Source: Bacillota bacterium (GTDB lineage Bacteria; Bacillota; Clostridia; Lachnospirales; Lachnospiraceae). Taken from it: a stretch of 7,690 nt of DNA. The notes under the pieces were generated by a model. It was given only the letters and a program-made list of their open reading frames with translations, did not search any database and had not been told where the DNA came from. Numbering within the stretch: the stretch's first letter is position 1; each line of letters begins with the position of its first letter. Where the stretch lies: NCBI GenBank assembly GCA_023425485.1, contig JAFACO010000348.1:1-7690 (forward strand), given 5' to 3'. Positions 1-6,215 of the stretch are shown piece by piece. Both the position numbers and the translations under genes were made by a program.

Positions 1-1
1 G

Positions 2-415
2 TTTAATCCAGAAGAATTTGAAGTAATAATAATTGATGAAGCTCATAGAATTGGAGCCCAAAGCTATCAAAATATTATGGCTTATTTTAAACCAAATTTA
101 TGGTTAGGAATGACGGCATCACCTGAAAGAATGGATGGGTTTGATGTGTTTAGTGCATTTGATCACAATATAGCATATGAAATAAGGCTTGAGCAAGCAC
201 TAAAGGAGGATTTATTATGTCCATTCAACTATTTTGGGATTACTGATATTGAAGTTGATGGGAAAAGTATTGATGACGAAACTGGAGTTAACAATTTCAT
301 GTTGCTCACCTCAGACCAGAGAGTGGACCATGTGATCGAAAAAGCAGAATATTTTGGATACAGTGGAGAACGAGTAAAAGTTTGGTTTTTTGCAGTTCTA
401 AAAAAGAGGCAGTAG
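2..415 (+). pseudogene. DEAH-box helicase (DUF3427 family), 5' part, cut by window edge and frameshifted
   Basis: This is the middle of a superfamily-2 DNA/RNA helicase that enters from outside the window. The open frame runs from base 2. It shows Walker B/motif II as IIIDEAHRIG (DEAH at 35-46) and motif III as TASPERMDG (113-139). Motif I must lie upstream, out of view. Proteins of this family commonly start with a phospholipase-D-like nuclease domain, which cannot be checked here. The frame ends at TAG 413-415, after a sequence break near 380: the family-like reading RVK-GLVFCSSKKEA is resumed one frame away. Restoring a single G after AAAAG at 376-380 rejoins the two parts. The ATG at 77 is internal and is not a start. 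The family assignment is firm. Whether the break is real or a sequencing error cannot be told from the sequence. Confidence 0.85.
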
Positions 416-1938
416 AGTTAAGTAATAAGTTTAATATGAGAAGATATCAAACTATGGCATTGACTGGTGAACACTCACAACAAGAGAGAGAAGATGCGAT
501 TGAGCGTTTGGTATCAGATAACCTTAATAATAAATTAGACTATATCTTTACTGTTGATATTTTTAATGAAGGTGTGGATATACCAGAAGTAAATCAAATC
601 ATCATGTTAAGACCGACTCAATCTCCTATTATATTTGTACAACAATTAGGTAGAGGATTACGAAAAGCTGATAATAAAGAATTCGTAGTAATTCTGGACT
701 TTATAGCAAATTACAAGAATAACTTCATGATACCGATTGCTTTATCTGGAGATAGGAGTTATAACAAAGATACAATTAGAAATTATATTGCAGAAGGCAA
801 TCGTATCATACCCGGAAGCTCAACAATTCACTTTGATGAAATTACAAGGAAGAGAATATTTGAGTCAATAGATGTCACAAATTTTAATGATATCCGATTT
901 ATAAAAGATAGCTACAAGAATTTGAAATACAAATTAGGAAGAATTCCATCTTTAGAAGATTTCGATAAATATGGTGAGATTGATGTGCTTAGAATATTTA
1001 GTAATTCTTCTCTAGGGTCTTATTATTCATTTCTTGTGAAATATGAGAAAGATTATAAGGTTAGAATTTCAGAAAGAGCACAGAAATATCTTGAGTTAAT
1101 TTGTAGAAAGTTTGCAGCTGGTAAAAGAGTGCATGAATTGAAATTATTGGATAGCATAATAACCATTAAGTATAGATTATTTGAGGACTTACAAGTAAAG
1201 CTTAGATCAAATTATAATATAAATATAACAGACATTACAAAGAAGAACCTTGTAAATGTATTAACAAATGAATTTACATCTGGAACAGGTAAAAGTACTT
1301 ATGAAGAATGTGTATTTATAGAGCCTGCGAAGGACGATTTTAATGCGAGCAAAGAGTTTCTTAGTGAATTATCGGATATAAATTTTTATTACATGGTTAA
1401 AGAAGTTGTTGATTTTGGGATATCTAGGTACAATAGAGATTATGCAGATCGTTATATGGACACTAATTTTCAGTTGTATTCCAAGTATACATATGAAGAA
1501 GTATGCCGTCTGCTGGAATGGGAAAAGGGTGATGTAGCCCTAAATATTGGTGGATATAAGTACGATAAAAAAACAAAAACATACCCTGTGTTTATTAATT
1601 ATGATAAATCCGTACATATACAAGATACTGTTAAATATGAAGATAGATTTATTAATAATTCTACTCTTATCGCCATATCAAAAGCAGGCAGATCATTATC
1701 TTCAGAGGATGTAAATACTGCTTTACATGCTGAAGAACTAGAAGTGGAGATGGAGTTGTTCGTTAGGAAAAATAAAGATGATAAAATATCAAAGGAATTT
1801 TATTATTTGGGTAAGATTAAACCAACTGGTGAAGCAAAGGAATTTGTAATAACTAATACAACAAAGACAGCAGTAGAAATTTGTTATAAGCTTGTTACTC
1901 CTGTGAGAGACGATATTTATGATTATATTGTTAGTTAG
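382..1938 (+). pseudogene. DEAH-box helicase (DUF3427 family), 3' part after frameshift
   Basis: This is the second RecA-like lobe and C-terminal region of the same helicase, in the -1 frame relative to the 5' part. It begins inside motif IV (LVFCSSKKEA). It continues with motif V (DIFNEGVDIPEV, 556-591) and motif VI with its arginine fingers (QQLGRGLRK, 640-666), then LDFIANYKNNF. About 400 further residues match the layout of DUF3427 helicases. The closing block, from about 1480 to the end, has YTYEEVCRLLEW, NIGGYKYD and SKAGRSLSS, and resembles the DUF3427 C-terminal domain. The TTG at 382 has no Shine-Dalgarno site and falls within a conserved motif, so it is unlikely to be a true start. 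If unbroken, the window would encode about 645 residues of a protein probably over 900 long. Likely role: nucleic-acid translocase in defence or repair (inference). A Nudix gene follows 75 bp downstream. Confidence 0.85.
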
Positions 1939-2013
1939 TTGTGTGAGTATGTTGGCATAAGTAGTTTTCCTATTTTGTTATAGAGCTTTACAAAAGATGT
2001 TTGGAGGGATAGT

Positions 2014-2400
2014 ATGAAGACAATCAAGGTGGTTGCAGCAATAATTTTAGACGGTGAGAAAGTACTATCTACTCAACGTGGTTATGGAGAATTTAAAGGC
2101 GGATGGGAGTTTCCGGGAGGGAAAATTGAGACAAGTGAAACACCAGAAAATGCTTTAATCCGCGAGATAAAAGAAGAGTTAGATGCTGAAATTCAGATTG
2201 GAGAGTTGTTTCATACTGTTGAATACGACTATCATAATTTTCATCTAACTATGCATTGTTTTTTATGCAAGCTGATATCTAGGAATATTAATCTGATTGA
2301 GCACGAAGCAGTAAAATGGCTTTGTAGGAATGAGCTGGATAGTGTGAAGTGGCTTCCTGCTGATATTGAGGTAGTGGAGAAGTTAAAAATCAAACTATAA
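2014..2400 (+). CDS. MutT-like Nudix hydrolase
   Basis: A 128-residue cytosolic Nudix enzyme, expected to cleave a nucleoside-diphosphate-linked substrate, for example (oxidised) dNTPs to NMP plus pyrophosphate. The Nudix box is clear: G36, E42, R50-E51 and E54-E55 in GKIETSETPENALIREIKEE, preceded by WEFPGG. The usual glycine of EExGU is aspartate (EELDA). Length matches E. coli MutT (about 129 residues), and the N-terminal VVAAIILDGEKVLSTQRG is typical of MutT/(deoxy)nucleoside triphosphate pyrophosphohydrolases. The start is fixed by GGAGGG at 2003-2008, five bases before ATG. No terminator or strong promoter is seen in the 75-bp gap after the helicase, so co-transcription with it is plausible. 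The exact substrate (8-oxo-dGTP, dCTP or another) cannot be told from sequence. A role in a helicase-linked defence module is inference. Confidence 0.9.
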   Translation: MKTIKVVAAIILDGEKVLSTQRGYGEFKGGWEFPGGKIETSETPENALIREIKEELDAEIQIGELFHTVEYDYHNFHLTMHCFLCKLISRNINLIEHEAVKWLCRNELDSVKWLPADIEVVEKLKIKL

Positions 2401-2438
2401 GTAGATATTGGAACACAAATGGCTAATGGGATAAATAG

Positions 2439-2453
2439 AATATTAAAAATATT
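2439..2453. repeat. Paired AATATT half-sites upstream of the phd-like promoter
   Basis: AATATT occurs at 2439-2444 and 2448-2453, separated by AAA. A third copy at 2502-2507 overlaps the -10 box of the antitoxin gene promoter. Phd-family antitoxins bind palindromes around their own promoter, so these are candidate operator sites. In AT-rich DNA such words also arise by chance. Confidence 0.25.
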
Positions 2454-2475
2454 ATTTGGTGCAATGTAATATAGG

Positions 2476-2504
2476 TTGAATTTATCCTAGAAACAACATA
2501 TAAT
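2476..2504 (+). promoter_or_regulatory. Promoter of the phd-doc operon
   Basis: A -35 box TTGAAT (2476-2481) and a perfect -10 box TATAAT (2499-2504) are separated by 17 bp. Predicted transcription starts near 2511, leaving a leader of about 20 nt before the antitoxin ATG. It gives the toxin-antitoxin pair transcription independent of the helicase and Nudix genes. Confidence 0.75.
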
Positions 2505-2512
2505 ATTTTATA
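2499..2512. promoter_or_regulatory. Candidate autoregulatory operator over the -10 box
   Basis: The inverted repeat TATAA-tatt-TTATA covers the -10 box and the predicted start site. A dimeric Phd/YefM antitoxin bound here would block its own promoter, the known mode of control for this family. The repeat consists only of A and T, so chance is a real alternative. Confidence 0.35.
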
Positions 2513-2529
2513 GAAAGGCAGGTGTTATT

Positions 2530-2772
2530 ATGAAAGTAGATTTAAGTAATCTGATATCAATAACAGAAGCAAATCAGAATTTTTCAAAGGTAGCCCGAAT
2601 GGTAGATGAGAATGGGGCAGCAGTTATTCTAAAAAATAACGCACCAAGGTATGTGCTTATAGATTATGCGAAACTGCAGGAAGAAACGGTTGCCGATGAT
2701 TTAATGATAGAGGAAGCTGCAATGAAATATCTTACAAAGTATGCAAAATCTTTTGAGGAACTTGCTAAATGA
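2530..2772 (+). CDS. Phd/YefM-family antitoxin
   Basis: An 80-residue antitoxin of a type II toxin-antitoxin pair, expected to bind and neutralise the Doc toxin encoded next and to repress their shared promoter. The N-terminal half has the Phd/YefM DNA-binding and dimerisation pattern: SITEANQNFSKVARMVDENG (residues 10-29), then AAVILKNNAPRYVLIDYAKL with a typical beta strand. The charged, probably flexible C-terminal third (from about residue 52) is where such antitoxins embrace the toxin. The start is supported by AGGTG at 2520-2524, five bases before ATG, and by a promoter just upstream. Its stop codon overlaps the toxin start by four bases (ATGA), indicating translational coupling. Size and gene order match the phage P1 phd-doc layout. 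Confidence 0.9.
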   Translation: MKVDLSNLISITEANQNFSKVARMVDENGAAVILKNNAPRYVLIDYAKLQEETVADDLMIEEAAMKYLTKYAKSFEELAK

Positions 2773-3149
2773 AAAAATTAATTAAGGAACAAATTATAAA
2801 GTTGCATTCAATGGCTATCAAGCAGTCCGGTGGTATGAATGGTGTCAGGGATGATGGATTACTTGATTTGGCATTAAATTCACCGTTTCAGACATTCGAG
2901 AATGCAGAACTTTATCCATCTATACAAAGTAAAGCTGCTCATTTATGCTTTAGTTTAATTAGTAATCATCCATTCATTGATGGAAATAAAAGAATTGGTA
3001 TTTTGGCAATGTTAGTTTTTTTGGATGTTAACCAAATCATGATTGATTGTTCCGATGAAGATGTTATTGATCTTGGATTAGGTGTAGCAAGCGGTAAATA
3101 TAAAACAGATTATATTATGACTTGGATTATAAACCATAGCAGTGACTAA
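2769..3149 (+). CDS. doc: Doc (death-on-curing) family Fic-fold toxin
   Basis: A 126-residue toxin of the Fic/Doc superfamily. The catalytic loop is HPFIDGNKRIG (H67 to G77), fitting the Doc form HxFx(D/N)(A/G)NKR rather than the Fic AMPylator form HPFxxGNGR. In P1 Doc this change goes with kinase activity that phosphorylates EF-Tu and halts translation; the same target is inferred here. The N-terminal segment with GGMNGVRDDGLLDLALNSPF (about residues 21-40) is also typical of Doc proteins. Length equals that of P1 Doc (126). Translation starts inside the antitoxin stop codon (ATGA overlap), so the toxin is made only with its antitoxin. All catalytic residues (H67, D71, N73, K74, R75) are present, so the toxin looks active. 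A hairpin terminator begins 28 bp after the stop. Confidence 0.93.
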   Translation: MKKLIKEQIIKLHSMAIKQSGGMNGVRDDGLLDLALNSPFQTFENAELYPSIQSKAAHLCFSLISNHPFIDGNKRIGILAMLVFLDVNQIMIDCSDEDVIDLGLGVASGKYKTDYIMTWIINHSSD

Positions 3150-3177
3150 AAATATACATTTAAATTTATGATGAAAC

Positions 3178-3226
3178 AAAAACAAGGGTTTCGAAGTTTA
3201 TTAAAAACTCCAAAACCCTTGTTTTT
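3178..3226. terminator. Bidirectional terminator between doc and tRNA-Leu(CAG)
   Basis: The arms AAAAACAAGGGTTT and AAAACCCTTGTTTTT form a 14-bp outer stem, extended inward by AGTTT/AAACT after two mismatches. On the minus strand it follows tRNA-Leu(CAG) and ends in T5GT3. On the plus strand it follows doc and ends in T5. It can therefore stop transcription from both sides. It closely resembles the terminator after the other tRNA-Leu gene (5856-5904). Confidence 0.85.
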
Positions 3227-3232
3227 CAGTAG

Positions 3233-3316
3233 TGCAGTTGAGGGGACTTGAACCCCTACCCAGTTACCCGGACTAGAACCTGAATCTAGCGCGTATGCCA
3301 ATTCCGCCACAACTGC
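3233..3316 (-). tRNA. tRNA-Leu(CAG)
   Basis: An 84-nt class II tRNA read on the minus strand. It has acceptor stem GCAGTTG/CAACTGC, anticodon stem CTAGA/TCTAG around loop TTCAGGT (anticodon CAG, decoding CUG), a long variable arm, and T-arm GGGGTTCAAGTCCCC. The discriminator base is A, as leucyl-tRNA synthetase requires. CCA is not encoded (the gene is followed by CTA). It has its own promoter (3348-3376) and terminator (3178-3226). Confidence 0.97.
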
Positions 3317-3347
3317 ATGTATATTTCGTATTTACGGCACGAATTTG

Positions 3348-3376
3348 ATTATATCACAGCAACCAGGCAATTTCAA
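3348..3376 (-). promoter_or_regulatory. Promoter of tRNA-Leu(CAG)
   Basis: Read on the minus strand, TTGAAA (3371-3376) and TATAAT (3348-3353) are 17 bp apart, with TG two bases upstream of the -10 box. The predicted start is about 25 nt before the mature tRNA 5' end, a usual leader length for processing by RNase P. Confidence 0.8.
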
Positions 3377-3522
3377 CTAAAATATTAAGCTATACAGCAT
3401 TATTACCCTCTATAATTCGAGGTCTTTATTAAGCGCAAATAATACTAATGCACAAAAACTTGAATTGCTAAACTGTTTCAAAATTACGCTAGTAATATCC
3501 TCCAATATCTTTAGAAAAAGTC

Positions 3523-3551
3523 TTGACATCTTTGCTTTAGCGTATTAAAAT
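3523..3551 (+). promoter_or_regulatory. Promoter of tRNA-Asn
   Basis: A perfect -35 box TTGACA (3523-3528) and a -10 box TAAAAT (3546-3551) are separated by 17 bp. Predicted transcription starts about five bases before the mature tRNA end, giving a very short leader. The 145 bp between this and the divergent tRNA-Leu(CAG) promoter holds nothing else I can recognise. Confidence 0.8.
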
Positions 3552-3562
3552 AACTAAAGTAT

Positions 3563-3634
3563 TCCTCGATAGCTCAATGGTAGAGCACACGGCTGTTAAC
3601 CGTGGGGTTGTAGGTTCGAGCCCTACTCGGGGAG
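3563..3634 (+). tRNA. tRNA-Asn(GTT)
   Basis: A 72-nt tRNA. It has acceptor stem TCCTCGA/TCGGGGA with one T-G pair, D-arm GCTCAATGGTAGAGC, anticodon stem CACGG/CCGTG with loop CTGTTAA (anticodon GTT), and a T-loop with GTTCGAG. The discriminator is G, as usual for tRNA-Asn. CCA is not encoded. Confidence 0.97.
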
Positions 3635-3647
3635 TTATTTTTTTGCC

Positions 3648-3678
3648 AAGGCGCAGTGTTACTGCGTCTTATTTTTTT
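3648..3678 (+). terminator. Rho-independent terminator of tRNA-Asn
   Basis: The stem AAGGCGCAGT/ACTGCGTCTT (10 bp including one G-T pair) closes a GTT loop and is followed by A and seven T. It begins 14 bp after the tRNA and separates it from the FAD/Rieske gene. Confidence 0.9.
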
Positions 3679-3754
3679 GCATAAATATTTCTTACTTCGG
3701 AAAATATAAGTATCAAATTGGTATTTATTATGTTTTTGTAGAAAAGAGGTAATT

Positions 3755-5308
3755 ATGCAGACAATCTGGAAAGAAAATGGAGTATTTGATGGAAATGCTA
3801 AGGAGCGAGGAGAGTCCTTATGGGTACAAAAACATATTCGCTATGAAGGACAAGAAACGGAAAAACCACATCGTCCAGAATTACAGGGAGATATAAGCCC
3901 GGAAGTAGCAGTAATAGGTGCCGGGCTTGCTGGCGTACTGACTGCTTATTTACTTCAGCAGAAGGGCATTTCTGTAGCTCTGATAGAATGTAAGGAAACG
4001 GGTTTTGGAATTACACGTAACACTACAGCTAAGATTTCTTCCCAGCATGGTCTGATTTATCATAAGCTTTTGACTTATAAGGGTGAAGAATTGGCATGGG
4101 AATATGCCGCAGGCAATCAGAAGGCAATTGAGATGTTTGAGGAAATTATAAATGAAGAGAAGATAGATTGTGATTTTCAAATATTACCAGCCTATTTATA
4201 TACCTTACAGGATGATGGAAAGCTTCGGAGAGAGGTGGATGCCGCAAGGAAATTAGGATTACCAGCAGTTCTGACGAAAGAAACGACTCTACCCTTTCAG
4301 GTTAAGGCTGCAATGCGTTTTGATCGTCAAGCACAGTTTCATCCTCTTAAGTTTATTGATGGTATATCTAAGAAGCTTACAATCTATGAGAATACAAGAG
4401 TCACCGAAATTCGTAGTGGTGGTTTAATCATAACCGACAAAGGTAGAGTGAATGCGAAAAGTATTGTTATTACAACTCATTACCCCTTTATTAACGCACC
4501 AGGTTATTACTTCTTTAAAATGCATCAAGAGAGACAATATGTTGCGGCATTATTGGGTGAAGACATTGATAAAAAGGCACGTCTGGACGGAATGTATCTA
4601 GATGCAGATCCAAATGGATTCTCATTTCGTAATTATAAAGATTATCTACTCCTTGGTGGGGGAAATCATAGAACGGGTGAAAGCAAACCGCTGGATGCTT
4701 ATGCTAAGCTTGAGGAAGCTGCAAGGCAGTGGTATCCAAATGCAGATATAAATTACACGTGGTCTAATCAGGATTGTATGACACCAGACTCTATCCCCTA
4801 TATTGGAAGATATTCTGTTAATACACCGAATATCTACGTTGCTACTGGATTTAATAAATGGGGCATGACGAGTTCCATGGTAGCGGCAATGATTATTACA
4901 GATAAGATTATGGGTCGTAAAAATATATATCATAAGGTGTTTAACCCACGTAGGTTATTCTTCTCCGGCAGTAAAGTATTTGTTAAAGATGCAGTAATAA
5001 CTTCAAAGAGCCTTTTGCTAGAGCATCTTAAAATCACAAAGGATAAATTAAAAGATATCGAGCCAGGGAAAGCAGGTATTATTAGTAAAGATGGGGAGAA
5101 GATAGGTGTTTATCGTGATTTAAATCAACGCTATTATTTTATTTCTACAAAATGTCCGCATCTGGGCTGTAGCCTAGAGTGGAATCAAAATGAACTTACC
5201 TGGGATTGTCCTTGCCATGGCTCACGCTTTGATTATCATGGCAAATTAATTAGCAATCCAGCTATGAGGGATGTTTTTGATGCCTGTGTCAGAAAGAAGA
5301 AAGAGTAG
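3755..5308 (+). CDS. FAD-dependent oxidoreductase with C-terminal Rieske [2Fe-2S] domain (YhfW-like)
   Basis: A 517-residue two-domain redox protein. The N-terminal part is a DAO-type FAD fold: VAVIGAGLAG (residues 51-60) is the GxGxxG dinucleotide motif, and E78 at the end of the second strand should bind the ADP ribose. Near residue 365, TGFNKWGMTSS is the second FAD contact typical of the family. The last about 90 residues are a Rieske domain: C467-P-H469 and C485-x-x-H488 ligate a [2Fe-2S] cluster, and C472 and C487 can form the stabilising disulfide of bc1/b6f-type Rieske proteins. Domain order and size match Bacillus subtilis YhfW (about 509 residues); substrate and physiological role are unknown. 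There is no signal peptide or membrane segment, so it is cytosolic. The start is supported by AAGAGG at 3744-3749. It appears monocistronic, lying between two tRNA genes, with a strong terminator 55 bp downstream. No convincing own promoter is seen. Confidence 0.93.
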   Translation: MQTIWKENGVFDGNAKERGESLWVQKHIRYEGQETEKPHRPELQGDISPEVAVIGAGLAGVLTAYLLQQKGISVALIECKETGFGITRNTTAKISSQHGLIYHKLLTYKGEELAWEYAAGNQKAIEMFEEIINEEKIDCDFQILPAYLYTLQDDGKLRREVDAARKLGLPAVLTKETTLPFQVKAAMRFDRQAQFHPLKFIDGISKKLTIYENTRVTEIRSGGLIITDKGRVNAKSIVITTHYPFINAPGYYFFKMHQERQYVAALLGEDIDKKARLDGMYLDADPNGFSFRNYKDYLLLGGGNHRTGESKPLDAYAKLEEAARQWYPNADINYTWSNQDCMTPDSIPYIGRYSVNTPNIYVATGFNKWGMTSSMVAAMIITDKIMGRKNIYHKVFNPRRLFFSGSKVFVKDAVITSKSLLLEHLKITKDKLKDIEPGKAGIISKDGEKIGVYRDLNQRYYFISTKCPHLGCSLEWNQNELTWDCPCHGSRFDYHGKLISNPAMRDVFDACVRKKKE

Positions 5309-5362
5309 CAGGTTATAGCTTACTGTAAAGTGTCAATCCGGTGTAGCTATTAAATATATAAT

Positions 5363-5440
5363 AAGATCTTTTGTTCTTAATAAAATAATCTCAAGTTTAA
5401 TTTAATCTTGGATTGTTTTATAGAATAAGAGATCTTTTTT
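5363..5440 (+). terminator. Long hairpin terminator after the FAD/Rieske gene
   Basis: An imperfect stem of about 30 bp pairs AAGATCTTTTGTTCTT...AATC-CAAG with CTTG-GATT...AATAAGAGATCTT across an AT-only loop. It is followed by T6 (5435-5440). The outermost seven pairs (AAGATCT/AGATCTT) are perfect. The length is unusual for a simple terminator, but its position 55 bp after the stop and the T tract support that role. Confidence 0.8.
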
Positions 5441-5663
5441 AATGTGGTAAATATATAAGTAAAAAATGTAAGTGAAAAATAATAAGGTTTATTGTGACAA
5501 AGCAAATATTTAGCACTTAATAACCTAACTTCAGATTTTGGCATTCAATACTAAAAACAATTACAGAATTTAGGTGTAAAGGAACAATATGTAAGATATT
5601 ACAATTTTAAATAAACTGAATTTAAAATAATTATAAAAAAGTGACATAACTTAAAAAAATATG
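5441..5663. other. AT-rich intergenic stretch, nothing recognised
   Basis: Between the long terminator and the tRNA-Leu(AAG) promoter I find no reading frame with a ribosome site, no tRNA and no stable hairpin. The composition is very AT-rich, which could help open the downstream promoter, but no defined element is visible. Confidence 0.6.
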
Positions 5664-5692
5664 TTGCAATCAATATTAGTTCTTGTTATAAT
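5664..5692 (+). promoter_or_regulatory. Promoter of tRNA-Leu(AAG)
   Basis: TTGCAA (5664-5669) and TATAAT (5687-5692) are 17 bp apart. The start near 5699 leaves a leader of about 70 nt before the tRNA. That is much longer than the leaders of the other two tRNA genes here, and it contains a hairpin at 5725-5758. Confidence 0.7.
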
Positions 5693-5724
5693 ATAATTCG
5701 TTCGCTAGACATCGCAAGTGAGCA

Positions 5725-5758
5725 AATCAGTATAATCAATGAAAATAATTGACTGATT
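5725..5758 (+). other. Hairpin in the tRNA-Leu(AAG) leader
   Basis: AATCAG and TCAAT, split by a five-base bulge (TATAA), pair with ATTGACTGATT (5748-5758) across a seven-base loop, giving 11 bp in total. It ends 11 bases before the mature tRNA. It may help RNase processing or simply be a chance AT-rich fold. No T-box or other known leader motif is visible. Confidence 0.4.
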
Positions 5759-5769
5759 AATAGGGTTTT

Positions 5770-5853
5770 GCAGTCGTGGCGGAATTGGCATACGCGCTAG
5801 ACTAAGGATCTAGTCCGGGTTTCTGGGTAGGGGTTCAAGTCCCCTCGACTGCA
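5770..5853 (+). tRNA. tRNA-Leu(AAG)
   Basis: An 84-nt class II tRNA. It has acceptor stem GCAGTCG/CGACTGC, anticodon stem CTAGA/TCTAG around loop CTAAGGA (anticodon AAG), a long variable arm, T-arm GGGGTTCAAGTCCCC and discriminator A, with no encoded CCA. It differs from tRNA-Leu(CAG) at only seven positions, two of which are a compensated acceptor pair (T-A to C-G). A34 implies deamination to inosine by TadA to read CUU, CUC and CUA. Confidence 0.96.
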
Positions 5854-5855
5854 TT

Positions 5856-5904
5856 AAAAAACAAGGGTTTCAGAGTTTAAATAACTTTGAAATCCTTGTT
5901 TTTT
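5856..5904 (+). terminator. Terminator of tRNA-Leu(AAG)
   Basis: The arms AAAAAACAAGGGTTTCAGAGTT and AACTTTGAAATCCTTGTTTTTT pair across a short TAAAT-type loop with few mismatches and end in T6. It starts two bases after the tRNA. It is a relative of the terminator at 3178-3226, with substitutions on both arms. Confidence 0.9.
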
Positions 5905-6068
5905 GTGTTTGGACTGCAATTGGAATGTAACTGTAGAAAAAACAATGAATATATGAAATAGAATGTAGTATGACAGAAATACAAATCTAAAGGATATTAT
6001 CTGTTTCCGAAACCAGTGTACGTTGAGACCTGTGTTTTAATAACTTAAAAAAGTAGGGAGTTATAATA
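5905..6068. other. Intergenic stretch, nothing recognised
   Basis: No coding frame with a ribosome site, RNA gene or strong hairpin is visible between the tRNA-Leu(AAG) terminator and the next promoter. The only local symmetry is a short GTTTC-c-GAAAC at about 6002-6012, too small to name. Confidence 0.55.
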
Positions 6069-6097
6069 TTGACATGATAGTGAATATTGATTATTAA
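6069..6097 (+). promoter_or_regulatory. Probable promoter of the DUF4362-like gene
   Basis: A perfect -35 box TTGACA (6069-6074) and TATTAA (6092-6097) are 17 bp apart. The implied leader is about 110 nt and includes no recognised riboswitch. A second, nearer start in the AT-rich DNA at 6180-6200 cannot be excluded. Confidence 0.55.
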
Positions 6098-6215
6098 TTT
6101 ATGGAGTTATTAGTTTATACTGTAAATGCATTTCTTCTTTGTTACCTAGCCGCTAATATAAGAACATTATCGTAACAGTTTAATACAATAATATAAAGAA
6201 TAATAGGACAGATAT

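Larger units (their letters stand above)
3178..3316. repeat. Inverted repeat: tRNA-Leu plus terminator, partner at 5770-5904
   Basis: The tRNA-Leu(CAG) gene with its terminator (minus strand) and the tRNA-Leu(AAG) gene with its terminator (5770-5904, plus strand) are copies in opposite orientation. The tRNA parts match at 77 of 84 positions, and both terminators start A(5-6)CAAGGGTTTC. The arms enclose about 2.45 kb containing tRNA-Asn and the FAD/Rieske gene. A tandem or inverted duplication followed by anticodon change is the simplest origin. Confidence 0.85.

Noticed and set aside
376..393. Programmed -1 frameshift in the helicase
   Set aside because: No canonical X-XXY-YYZ heptamer is present in the right phase, no downstream stimulatory hairpin was seen, and slippage would not restore the conserved GLVFC motif.
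3405..3425. Possible extra promoter or hairpin (CCTC-tataattc-GAGG) between the divergent tRNA genes
   Set aside because: The stem is only four base pairs and no -35 partner suits the TATAAT; both tRNA genes already have better promoters.
3683..3732. Promoter for the FAD/Rieske gene
   Set aside because: TATAAG (3705-3710) and TATTAT (3726-3731) have no -35 box at 16-18 bp; the best TTGCAT is 22 bp away, so no call was made.
3950..4180. Minus-strand reading frame of 76 codons
   Set aside because: It lies wholly within the well-supported FAD/Rieske gene, has no ribosome site and no recognisable motif; an antisense shadow.
4646..4933. Minus-strand reading frame of 95 codons
   Set aside because: Also antisense within the FAD/Rieske gene, with low-complexity, His- and Ile-rich translation and no family signal.
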